NCBI RefSeq assembly: GCF_014648355.1
Contig: NZ_BMQY01000003.1
Location: 182,186 to 246,185 of the forward strand
DNA from: Couchioplanes azureus
GTDB lineage: Bacteria > Actinomycetota > Actinomycetes > Mycobacteriales > Micromonosporaceae
Length of the DNA stretch: 64,000 bases
Direction of reading: 5' to 3'
Under the pieces are notes generated by a model. That model had not been told where the DNA came from. It saw only the letters and a list, made by a program, of their open reading frames with translations, and did not search any database. Made by a program: the position numbers and the translations under genes. This document shows, piece after piece, positions 17,486 through 24,682 of the stretch (position 1 is its first letter; the number at the start of each line of letters is the position of its first letter).

Positions 17486-18126
17486 CGGGTGGCCACCTGG
17501 CCGCGCTCGCCGCACTGGGCGCCTTCCACGGGCTGAACCCCGCGATGGGCTGGCTCTTCGCGGTCGCGCGCGGCATGCAGGAGGCCAGCCGTACGGTCCT
17601 GCTCACCTCCCTGCCCCCGATCGCCGCCGGCCACCTCGCCTCGGTGGCGATCGTGGCGGCCGTGGTCTCGGCGACCGAGTCGGCGGTGACCGGAAACACG
17701 GTCGCGATCGCGGGCGGTGTGGCGCTGGTCGGCTTCGGCCTGTGGCGGCTGCTGTCGGCGCGGCACTTCCGGTGGGCGGGCATGCGCCTGTCGTCCGGCC
17801 AGCTCGCGGGCTGGTCGTTCCTGATGTCCTCGGCGCACGGGGCGGGCCTCATGCTCCTGCCGGTGCTGACGACGACGTCGGGGGCCGCTTCCCCGCACCC
17901 GACCCACACGGCGCTGTGGGGCAGCGCACCGGCCGGCGCCCTCACCGGCATCCTCGCCGCGACCGTCCACACCGTGGCGATGTTCGCGGTGCTGGGTGCG
18001 TGCGCGGTCGGTGTCTACGAGTGGGCCGGGCTACGGATGCTGCGCCGTGCCTGGTTCAACGTGGACAAGCTGTGGGCGGCGGTGATGGTCACGGCGGGCG
18101 CCCTGACCATCGCCCTGACGGCATAG
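17482..18126 (+). CDS. Six-TM membrane protein coupled to the methanethiol-oxidase homologue
   Basis: 214 residues; GTG 17482 overlaps the upstream stop as GTGA. It is very hydrophobic with about six membrane helices. Two histidine motifs sit at helix starts: LGAFHGLNPAMGW near the N-terminus and FLMSSAHGAGLMLLP in the middle. The layout resembles HupE/UreJ and NicO metal permeases (H-x4-D-H and GHS motifs) but is not a clear member. Because SBP56-type oxidases need copper, supplying metal or exporting a product is the simplest guess from context. I do not recognise a named family. Confidence 0.75.
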   Translation: MTGGHLAALAALGAFHGLNPAMGWLFAVARGMQEASRTVLLTSLPPIAAGHLASVAIVAAVVSATESAVTGNTVAIAGGVALVGFGLWRLLSARHFRWAGMRLSSGQLAGWSFLMSSAHGAGLMLLPVLTTTSGAASPHPTHTALWGSAPAGALTGILAATVHTVAMFAVLGACAVGVYEWAGLRMLRRAWFNVDKLWAAVMVTAGALTIALTA

Positions 18127-18155
18127 CAGGCACGGACGTCACCACCGACGGCCGA

Positions 18156-18365
18156 TCACGCCCCACCGATCCCGGTCCAGACCATCGGCACACGCCGGAT
18201 CCCCGTGCTGCTCGCCACGGCCGCCACGGCGTCGTCGACCGGCGCGTGGCCGGCGCGCACCTCGATGGCCGCAATGAAGAGCGACCACCCGTCGGGGTGC
18301 CGGTGCGCGACGGCCACGAGGCGGCTGCACAACGGACGTGGCTCGTCCGCGTCCCGGAAGGTCAC
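18156..18365 (-). CDS. Possible small hypothetical protein
   Basis: 69 residues from GTG 18365. Third codon positions are mostly G or C and the composition is ordinary (HRHPDGWSLFIAAIEVRAGHAP), which favours coding. Against it, there is no SD, and the start lies 2 nt from the divergent start at 18367, leaving no room for separate leaders. It may be a gene remnant. No family recognised. Confidence 0.3.
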   Translation of the reverse strand: MTFRDADEPRPLCSRLVAVAHRHPDGWSLFIAAIEVRAGHAPVDDAVAAVASSTGIRRVPMVWTGIGGA

Positions 18366-18366
18366 G

Positions 18367-18798
18367 ATGGCGTCGACTGCGGTGGCGAACTACTCCGGGG
18401 TCTGGCTGAGCCGTTACGAGTACTTCTCCAGCGGCCGGGACGGCATGTTCGTCGGACGGCACTACGTGGTGGTCTTGCAGCACGGCGATCGGTTGACCGT
18501 GCGGTCGTTGCCGGGGTCGGCGGAGTCGGCGCTCACCATGGACCTGACCGTGGACGGGCCGGTGCTCACCGGAACGTGGGTCGAGCAGACCGAGCAAAGC
18601 GGCTACTACCGGGGCGCCCGCTACCACGGTGCCATCCAGATGCTGGCCGAGCCGACCGGGTGGCGGGTTCGCGGCAAGTGGGTGGGCTTCGGCAAGGAGA
18701 GGGACGTGAACACCGGGCCGTGGGAGCTGACGTTCCAGGACGAGTCCACCCGCCGGGCCACGTTGGATTCCTACAACCGGCCGCCCGGGGAGGAATGA
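18367..18798 (+). CDS. Stand-alone domain like the C-terminus of XRE-family regulators
   Basis: 143 residues from ATG 18367 with SD GGAAGG 5 nt upstream. The sequence (YSGVWLSRYEYFSSGR, VVLQHGDRLTVRSLPGS, LTGTWVEQTEQSGYYRGARYHGAI, GWRVRGKWVGFGK) strongly recalls the beta-rich ligand-type domain that follows a helix-turn-helix in many Streptomyces XRE regulators. No helix-turn-helix is encoded here or just upstream, so this is either a stand-alone sensor/effector or the surviving half of a split regulator. It is predicted cytoplasmic. It converges with the LPVTG protein gene 43 bp away. Confidence 0.7.
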   Translation: MASTAVANYSGVWLSRYEYFSSGRDGMFVGRHYVVVLQHGDRLTVRSLPGSAESALTMDLTVDGPVLTGTWVEQTEQSGYYRGARYHGAIQMLAEPTGWRVRGKWVGFGKERDVNTGPWELTFQDESTRRATLDSYNRPPGEE

Positions 18799-18841
18799 GC
18801 GAAGAGAAGGGGCAGAGACGCCGGTCCACCCCTTCGAGGTG

Positions 18842-20437
18842 CTATCGGGGCGTCCTTGGCAGGAGGCGGCTCCGGCGGCGCAGCGCCGTCGTGACGGTCG
18901 TTCCGATGAGTACGAGGAGAGCGCCTCCCGCCGCGAGAGTCGCCGTGGTGCCTCCCGTGACGGGAAGTCCACCGCCACCACCACCGAGGCGGAGCGTGAT
19001 GGGGGCGGTGTTGTTGCCCGGGTCCCGATCGACGGAGTTCTCGCTGTCGAACATGATGACGTCGACCGAGCCCTTGCCGTCCCGGGCGCCGGGGGCGACG
19101 GCGACCGCGAAGGTGAACGACAGACGCTGGCCGGGCCGCAACTGCACCGACTCGGGCGAGCAGTGGTATTCCGGCGGTCCGGAGGCGACGGACGCGCCGG
19201 CGGCCGTCGACGGTGGCGGCTGGGGCAGGTCGTCCTCGCGCAGCGTCCAGCAGCGCTTGTCGGCTCGCAGGATGGAGACGTCCGGCGGCAGGGTGACGGA
19301 GATTCCTGGCAGGTTGTTGTCGAACGGCGGGTAGTGCAGCGTGCCGGGGCCGCGGTTGACGAGCCCGACCTCGATGGTGCGCGCCGTGCCCGGCGGGCCG
19401 GTGAGGGTCGCTCCGACGGCGGCGACGTCGGCTCGGCGGCCCCCGGTGACCGTGACGGTGGTGGAGGTGCCGTTGTCGTCGCGGTCGATGTCGGCCTGGG
19501 GGTCTTGCGCTGCCGCGGCCGACTCCCACTCGGCCAGCTTCAGGTTCGGGCCGGTGCCCGGCCGCCCTCCCGTCCAGCCGTGCCACGTGGCCTGCCAGTC
19601 CTGCCATTCGGCCAGGGTCAGCCACTGCGCGTTCACCTGGGTCTGGCTGCCGACGGCCGCGTCGGGCGGGACTCGGACCGGCAGGGGCGTGGAGGTCTCG
19701 TACGTCCGCCCCGCCGCCAGTGTCGTGTCGAAGGTGCAGGCGGCGGAGTCGCCGTAGTAGGTGCAGTTGCCGAAGTCGGTGCCGGTCAGGGCACCCTGGC
19801 CGGACTCCACGAGCACCGGGCCGCGGACGTCCCGCGGGCCGGTGTTGCGCACCCGTGGGCGCAGGGCGACGCTGCCGCCGGGCGCCACCGCACGTGACCG
19901 CGCGTCGACCGCCGTGAGGTTCACCGCTTCCCCGACGCGGACCCTGGCGGTGAAGGTGCTGGCGGGCCCCTGGTCGGCTGTCGCCGTGACGGTGAGGGCG
20001 CCGGTGTCGCCCGGCTTCGCTCCGGGCTTCGGCGTGAGGCTGAGGAGCACGCTCGCCGTCGTGAGCATGCCGAAGCTGCCGCTGCTGGGCAGGACGACGA
20101 CCCGGTGTGGTCCCGGCACGGTGCACCGCACCACGGGTCCGGTCGTCGCGCACGCCACCTCGGCGTCGGCTTCCTCGACGGCCACGTCGGCCAGTTCCGC
20201 GGCCGCGGAGGTGTCGATCGAGAGGGTCACCTCGTTCGCCCAGCCCTCCCGGTCGGAGCTGAGGAAGACGCTCACGTCCTCGTCCACGGTGGGACCGCCG
20301 GCGGCGAGCGTGAGGTGGCGGACGAAGATGTCCGCCTCGACCGTGCCGGTGGGCGCCGCGCCCGCCGGGGAGCCGAGCAGGGCGAGTGCGGGGATGGCGA
20401 CCATGGCCAGGGCAAGGAGGCGGTACGGCCGGATCAT
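18842..20437 (-). CDS. Secreted surface protein with C-terminal LPVTG sorting signal
   Basis: 531 residues from ATG 20437 (SD GGGGAG). An N-terminal signal peptide (RLLALAMVAIPALALLGSPAGA) is followed by beta-sandwich repeats of the DUF11/CARDB kind: VEADIFVRHLTLAAGGP, VRVGEAVNLTAVDARSR, RPRVRNTGPRDVRGPV and VGLVNRGPGTLHYPP. A GGGGGG linker precedes LPVTG, a hydrophobic helix and an Arg-rich tail (RRRSRLLPR). This is the full sortase-substrate architecture, so the protein should be covalently attached to the cell wall. No sortase gene lies in the window. The role is probably adhesive or structural. Confidence 0.85.
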   Translation of the reverse strand: MIRPYRLLALAMVAIPALALLGSPAGAAPTGTVEADIFVRHLTLAAGGPTVDEDVSVFLSSDREGWANEVTLSIDTSAAAELADVAVEEADAEVACATTGPVVRCTVPGPHRVVVLPSSGSFGMLTTASVLLSLTPKPGAKPGDTGALTVTATADQGPASTFTARVRVGEAVNLTAVDARSRAVAPGGSVALRPRVRNTGPRDVRGPVLVESGQGALTGTDFGNCTYYGDSAACTFDTTLAAGRTYETSTPLPVRVPPDAAVGSQTQVNAQWLTLAEWQDWQATWHGWTGGRPGTGPNLKLAEWESAAAAQDPQADIDRDDNGTSTTVTVTGGRRADVAAVGATLTGPPGTARTIEVGLVNRGPGTLHYPPFDNNLPGISVTLPPDVSILRADKRCWTLREDDLPQPPPSTAAGASVASGPPEYHCSPESVQLRPGQRLSFTFAVAVAPGARDGKGSVDVIMFDSENSVDRDPGNNTAPITLRLGGGGGGLPVTGGTTATLAAGGALLVLIGTTVTTALRRRSRLLPRTPR

Positions 20438-20551
20438 GGGCTCCCCGTTCGACGTGGCAAGCGGTCGCGGAGGCCGAACGCCTGGATGAAACGGGTGAAC
20501 CACCGCGAAGCGGATGTTACCGCCATCGCAGGTGGGCCGGGTGCCGCAGTG

Positions 20552-21112
20552 TCAAACACCGGAGGGGCGACCGGACCGGAGGACCCTGTTCACCCCGGCG
20601 AAACCGGCGTTGAGTGACCAGCCCGAGACCGTGGCGACGAGGTCGGCGCGGGTGATCCGCGAGCCGTCGGGCTGCGGGCAGGGCTGGCCGACCGCCGGCG
20701 GCACGGAGGTGCCGGAGACCCCGGCGTGCGGGCCGATGATCCGGAAGCCGACCAGCCGGAAGCGGTGGTCGTAGCCAATCGAGGTGCCGCGGCGCGGCTC
20801 GCGGACCACGCGGTCGCTCAGCTCGAGCCGGCCGAACTCCCGGGCATGCCGCACTCGGAAGCTCGCCTTGCCGCACGAGACCGAGTAGGTGTCCTCCGTC
20901 CAGAAGTCATGGTGGAAGACCAGCCTGTCGGCGCGTGCCGCCAGCACCGCCTCGCTCCAGCCGAAGGCCCTCCGGACGTCCGCCGCGTCGGCGAGGCCGG
21001 ACTTGGTCTGCGGGTCGTACCGCACGGACGCCGCGGCCGGGACCGCGTACCCGAGGCCGGCGGCAAGGGTCGCACCAGCGACAGCGAGCGGGAGAACACG
21101 GCGCGCAAACAT
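20552..21112 (-). CDS. Secreted hypothetical protein
   Basis: 186 residues from ATG 21112. It has a clear signal peptide (RRVLPLAVAGATLAAGLGYAVPAAA). The mature part has DVRRAFGWSEAVLAARADRLVFHHD, TYSVSCGKASFRVRHAREFGR and a C-terminal QPCPQPDGSRITRADLVATVSG; two cysteines could pair. I do not recognise the family. It lies upstream of, and in the same orientation as, the LPVTG protein gene, with 114 bp between them, so the two may be cotranscribed. No function assigned. Confidence 0.7.
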   Translation of the reverse strand: MFARRVLPLAVAGATLAAGLGYAVPAAASVRYDPQTKSGLADAADVRRAFGWSEAVLAARADRLVFHHDFWTEDTYSVSCGKASFRVRHAREFGRLELSDRVVREPRRGTSIGYDHRFRLVGFRIIGPHAGVSGTSVPPAVGQPCPQPDGSRITRADLVATVSGWSLNAGFAGVNRVLRSGRPSGV

Positions 21113-21207
21113 CCCTGAACCGACTCCCTCAGCCTCGACCGTCGGGTTCCTACCTGGACCAACGATCATGTCGGGGTCAGCGCAACGTTCTCCCGACCGG
21201 TGCGGGG

Positions 21208-21242
21208 ACGGGTGGGGCGCACCCGGGGTACGCCCCACCCGT
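21208..21242 (-). terminator. Terminator after gamma-glutamyltransferase gene
   Basis: Perfect 12-bp arms (ACGGGTGGGGCG / CGCCCCACCCGT) with an 11-nt loop, starting 3 nt past the ggt stop on the minus strand. Confidence 0.6.
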
Positions 21243-21245
21243 GGA

Positions 21246-23042
21246 TCAGTACCGGGGGTGGACCACCGCAGCCGTGCCGCCGCCGCGGCGGGCGGGTTCG
21301 GCGGAGGCGATCATGCCGCCGTGGCCGGTGAACTCGATGGCCGTGGCCGCGCCGAGCTCCGCGACGTCGGGGGCGAAGGTGTGGCCGAGTGCCTCGAGGC
21401 CCGGGCCGTAGCGCTCGTGGAAGGCCGGTTCGGCCTGGATGCCGGCGGTGTTGCGCTGGGAGGCCCGGGGCGCCGCCATCGCTTCCGGCAGCGTCATGCC
21501 GAGGTCGATGCGGTTGACGAGGATCTGCAGCACGGTGGTGATGATGGTCGCGCCGCCGGGGGTGCCGAGGGCCAGGAAGGGCTTGCCGTCGTCGTCCAGG
21601 ACGATGGTCGGGGACATCGAGCTGCGGGGGCGCTTGTTCGGGCCGGGCAGGTTGGGGTCCGGGGCGGTGCCCTGGGTGGGAGCGAAGTTGAAGTCCGTCA
21701 GCTCGTTGTTGAGCAGGAAGCCGCGACCGGGGACGACCATCGCGTTGCCGCCGGTCTGCTCGATCGTCAGGGTGTACTCGACGATGTTGCCCCAGCGGTC
21801 GGCCACCGTCAGGTTGGTGGTGCTCTGGCCCTGCTCCACCGGGCCGCCCACCGTCGCCGGGGTGCAGCCGGTCGCGGTGAGGTCGCCCGGTGGCACCGGC
21901 TTCGTCATGGCGCGGGCCGGATCGATCCGGCAGGCCCGCTGGCTCGCCCAGTCGTCGCTGATGAGCCGGTCGAGGACCGGCTGCGGGGTGTACGCCCCCA
22001 CGTAGCGGTTGCGGTCGGCGAACGAGAGCGCGGTGGACTCGACGTACCGGTGCAGCGCCTGGGTGATCGGCTCCTTCGACAGGTCGGTCCGCTCCAGGAT
22101 GTTCAGGGCCTCGCCCACGGCCGTGCCGCCGCTCGACGGGGTCGACATGCCGTAGACGGTGAGGCCGCGGTAGGCGGACCGGGTCGGCTCGGGGTGCCGT
22201 ACCTGGTATCCGGCCAGGTCCGACAGTTGCAGGCCGCCGGGGCGGATCGGGTACGCCCAGGTGCCGGTCGGGTCGTCCGCGACCGGCGGGTGCTGGACGG
22301 TCTCGACGATGTCCGCGGCGATCGGACCCCGGTAGAACGCTCCCGTGCCCCGCTTCGCGATGAGCCGGTAGGTGTCCGCGAGGTCGGGGTTGCGCAGGAT
22401 GCTGCCGACCGTGGGCGGCGCGCCGCCCGGCAGGTAGAGCTCGCGGGTGGAGTCGAACTGCCCGAACGCGGCGGCGTTGTCGGCGACCTGCTGGCGGAAG
22501 GTGGCGTCGACCAGGAACCCGCGGTCCGCGACGTCCGCGGCCGGGCGCAGCAGGCTGCCCAGCGAGCGGGTGCCCCACTGCCGCGCCGCCGCCTCCCACG
22601 TGGCGACGGTGCCGGGGGTGCCGACCGAGAGGCCGCTGACCCGGGCCTCCGCGAAGTCGTACGGCCGGCCGTCCACCGGGTCGATGAAGGTGTTCTCGGT
22701 CATGGTGGCCGGCCCGGACTCGCGCCCGTCGATGGTGCTGACCTTGCCGGTCCTCCCGTCGTAGTGGACGAAGAAGCCGCCGCCGCCGATGCCCGCGGAG
22801 AAGGGCTCGGTGACGCCGAGCGTGGCGGCCGCGGCGATCGCGGCGTCGACGGCGTTGCCGCCGCGGCGCAGCACGTCCAGGCCGACGGCGGTGGCGGTGG
22901 CGTCGACCGTGGCGACGGCTCCGCCGAAGCCGGTCGCGGTGGGGCCCGGGTCCCGGGTGCGGGCCGTCGCGCCGGTGGGCACGAGGGTGACGCTGGACAG
23001 GACGAGGGTGGCGGTGGTGGCGAGCGCGAGAGTGAACCGCAT
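21246..23042 (-). CDS. ggt: Gamma-glutamyltransferase (exported)
   Basis: 598 residues. It transfers or hydrolyses gamma-glutamyl groups of thiols and peptides outside the membrane. A signal peptide (TLALATTATLVLSSVTLVPTGA) is followed by the proenzyme fold: DVLRRGGNAVDAAIAAAATLGVTEP and the GIGGGGFF glycine loop. The autoprocessing nucleophile region QSTTNLTVADRWGN lies near residue 405, where cleavage before Thr gives large and small subunits. MVVPGRGFLLNNELTDF and NKRPRSSMSPTIV line the active site. The start ATG 23042 has GGAGG 5 nt upstream. The next minus-strand gene upstream is an S33 peptidase 45 bp away, so they may be cotranscribed. The family call is firm. Confidence 0.95.
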   Translation of the reverse strand: MRFTLALATTATLVLSSVTLVPTGATARTRDPGPTATGFGGAVATVDATATAVGLDVLRRGGNAVDAAIAAAATLGVTEPFSAGIGGGGFFVHYDGRTGKVSTIDGRESGPATMTENTFIDPVDGRPYDFAEARVSGLSVGTPGTVATWEAAARQWGTRSLGSLLRPAADVADRGFLVDATFRQQVADNAAAFGQFDSTRELYLPGGAPPTVGSILRNPDLADTYRLIAKRGTGAFYRGPIAADIVETVQHPPVADDPTGTWAYPIRPGGLQLSDLAGYQVRHPEPTRSAYRGLTVYGMSTPSSGGTAVGEALNILERTDLSKEPITQALHRYVESTALSFADRNRYVGAYTPQPVLDRLISDDWASQRACRIDPARAMTKPVPPGDLTATGCTPATVGGPVEQGQSTTNLTVADRWGNIVEYTLTIEQTGGNAMVVPGRGFLLNNELTDFNFAPTQGTAPDPNLPGPNKRPRSSMSPTIVLDDDGKPFLALGTPGGATIITTVLQILVNRIDLGMTLPEAMAAPRASQRNTAGIQAEPAFHERYGPGLEALGHTFAPDVAELGAATAIEFTGHGGMIASAEPARRGGGTAAVVHPRY

Positions 23043-23087
23043 CGTGCCTCCGGCGGAAAAGGTGAGTGTGGACGAACCCTTCCCTGC

Positions 23088-24596
23088 CTACCGGCCGCGG
23101 CGGGCCGGCACAACCCGGGACACGCCCGCCGGGCGCCTGCCGACCCCGGAGGGCTTCGGCTCGACGCCGGGGCAGGAGCTGCCGGCGGCGGGCGGCCGCA
23201 CCGTGAGCAGGTACCGGTCGACGAGGTCGGTCACGCAGCCGGTACGCCCGTACACGGTGTGGCCCCACCCCTCGTACGTGACCAGCGACGCCCGCGGGCC
23301 CAGCTGGCGCGCCACCGCGGCGGCCCAGACGTGCGGCGTCGCCGGGTCGTGCCGGGCGTTGATCAGCAGGACCGGACCGGTGCGCGCCGCCGTCAGCGCC
23401 CGCTGCGGGTTGTCCGGGGCCAGCGGCCAGCCCAGGCAGCCCGCCACCGACGTCATGGCCAGCGGCGACACCGGCATCTGCGGGTTGCCACGCGCCAGCG
23501 TGGCGAGACGGTCGCGCAGGTCCGCCCAGCCCCGCAGCGGCACCGCCCAGTCGTCGCAGAAGACCGCCGGGAAGCTGTACTCGGCGTCGGTGAAGGGATC
23601 GTGGGCGCGCCGTCCCGCCGGCCCCGACGCCTCCTTGATGTAGCGGGCGAGCGAGTGCCACTGCGGGTCGTAGAAGGAGCCGAACGCCACGCCCAGCAGA
23701 TCGTGCAGGCTCAGCCGGTACGACGGGTCGAACGGGTCGCGCAGGGTGCCCCGGCGCGCCCGGTCCATCAGGGCGGCCCAGGCGGCCCGGACGTCGCGGC
23801 CGTGCATCGCGCACGCGCTGCGGCGCTCGCACCAGGCGACGAACTCGTCGAAGGCGTCCTGGGCCGCCCGGGTCTCGGCGTCGAGGAAGGAGCCCGTGTC
23901 GCCGCTGTGGTCCATGACGCTGTCCAGGACCAGGGCCCGGACACGCCGCGGATAGCGCTCGGCGTACTGCGCGCCGAGCAGGGTGCCGTACGAGACTCCG
24001 TAGTAGCTGATCGTCTCCTCGCCGAGGGCGGCCCGGACGGCGTCCATGTCGTCCACCACGCTCAGCGTGTCGGCGTGCCCGAAGACGGGACCGCTGCGGC
24101 GGGCGCAGTCGGCGGCGAGCCGGCGGTTGTAGGCGGCCAGCTCGGCGTAGCGGCGGGCGCTGTCCACCTGGACGGACGGCCCGGCGGCGAGCAGGGCCGC
24201 GGAGCACTTGACCGGGTTGCTGCGGGCGACGCCGCGCGGGTCGAAGCCCACGATGTCGAAGCGGCGGCGGATCTGGTCGCTGAAGAACCAGGGGCTGTCC
24301 AGGGCGAAGTCCACGCCGGACCCGCCGGGGCCGCCGGGGTTGACCACCAGCGTCCCGATCCGGTGCCGCGGATCGGTGGCCGGGCGGCGGGCCAGGGCGA
24401 CGGTCAGCGACGGGCTGTAGGGTACGGCGCGGTCGACCGGCACCCGCAGGCTCGCGCACTGCGCGGTCTTGTCCTCGATGCACGGCTTCCAGGTCAGCGT
24501 CCGGTCGCGGGCGGCCTGTGCGGGGCCTGCCGCGCCCGTCACCGCGGTGAGGACAGCCAGGAACGCGGCCAGGACCGGCCGGGTGGTTGATCGCAC
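23088..24596 (-). CDS. Secreted tripeptidyl-aminopeptidase-like S33 hydrolase
   Basis: 502 residues from GTG 24596, which has GGAG ~10 nt upstream. A signal peptide (RPVLAAFLAVLTAVTGAAGPAQA) is followed by the Streptomyces SlpD/SlpE-type hydrolase: LVVNPGGPGGSG oxyanion region, FDIVGFDPRGVARSNPV, nucleophile elbow YGVSYGTLLG, an acid candidate in INARHDPATPH and the catalytic histidine in YEGWGHTVYG near the C-terminus. The Cys-containing C-terminal cap is family-typical. It should release tripeptides or amino acids from peptide N-termini outside the cell. Neighbours on the same strand are M14 and Ggt, all exopeptidase-type enzymes. Confidence 0.92.
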   Translation of the reverse strand: MRSTTRPVLAAFLAVLTAVTGAAGPAQAARDRTLTWKPCIEDKTAQCASLRVPVDRAVPYSPSLTVALARRPATDPRHRIGTLVVNPGGPGGSGVDFALDSPWFFSDQIRRRFDIVGFDPRGVARSNPVKCSAALLAAGPSVQVDSARRYAELAAYNRRLAADCARRSGPVFGHADTLSVVDDMDAVRAALGEETISYYGVSYGTLLGAQYAERYPRRVRALVLDSVMDHSGDTGSFLDAETRAAQDAFDEFVAWCERRSACAMHGRDVRAAWAALMDRARRGTLRDPFDPSYRLSLHDLLGVAFGSFYDPQWHSLARYIKEASGPAGRRAHDPFTDAEYSFPAVFCDDWAVPLRGWADLRDRLATLARGNPQMPVSPLAMTSVAGCLGWPLAPDNPQRALTAARTGPVLLINARHDPATPHVWAAAVARQLGPRASLVTYEGWGHTVYGRTGCVTDLVDRYLLTVRPPAAGSSCPGVEPKPSGVGRRPAGVSRVVPARRGR

Positions 24597-24624
24597 CGCG
24601 ATGTCTCTCCGCCCTGCACGGCCC

Positions 24625-24664
24625 CGCGCCGCGCGCCTCCTGTCTAGACGAAGCGCGCGGCGCG
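24625..24664 (-). terminator. Terminator after the M14 carboxypeptidase gene
   Basis: Perfect 12-bp arms CGCGCCGCGCGC and GCGCGCGGCGCG (24625-24636 / 24653-24664) around a 16-nt loop that itself contains TCTAGA. It lies 18 nt past the M14 stop and 28 nt before the S33 start on the minus strand. Confidence 0.6.
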
Positions 24665-24682
24665 ATCTACCGATTGCGGACT

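Noticed and set aside
20889..24590. 1233-codon plus-strand open frame
   Set aside because: It lies antisense to the start of the 186-residue gene, ggt and the S33 peptidase, which have signal peptides and catalytic motifs; the plus frame has none.
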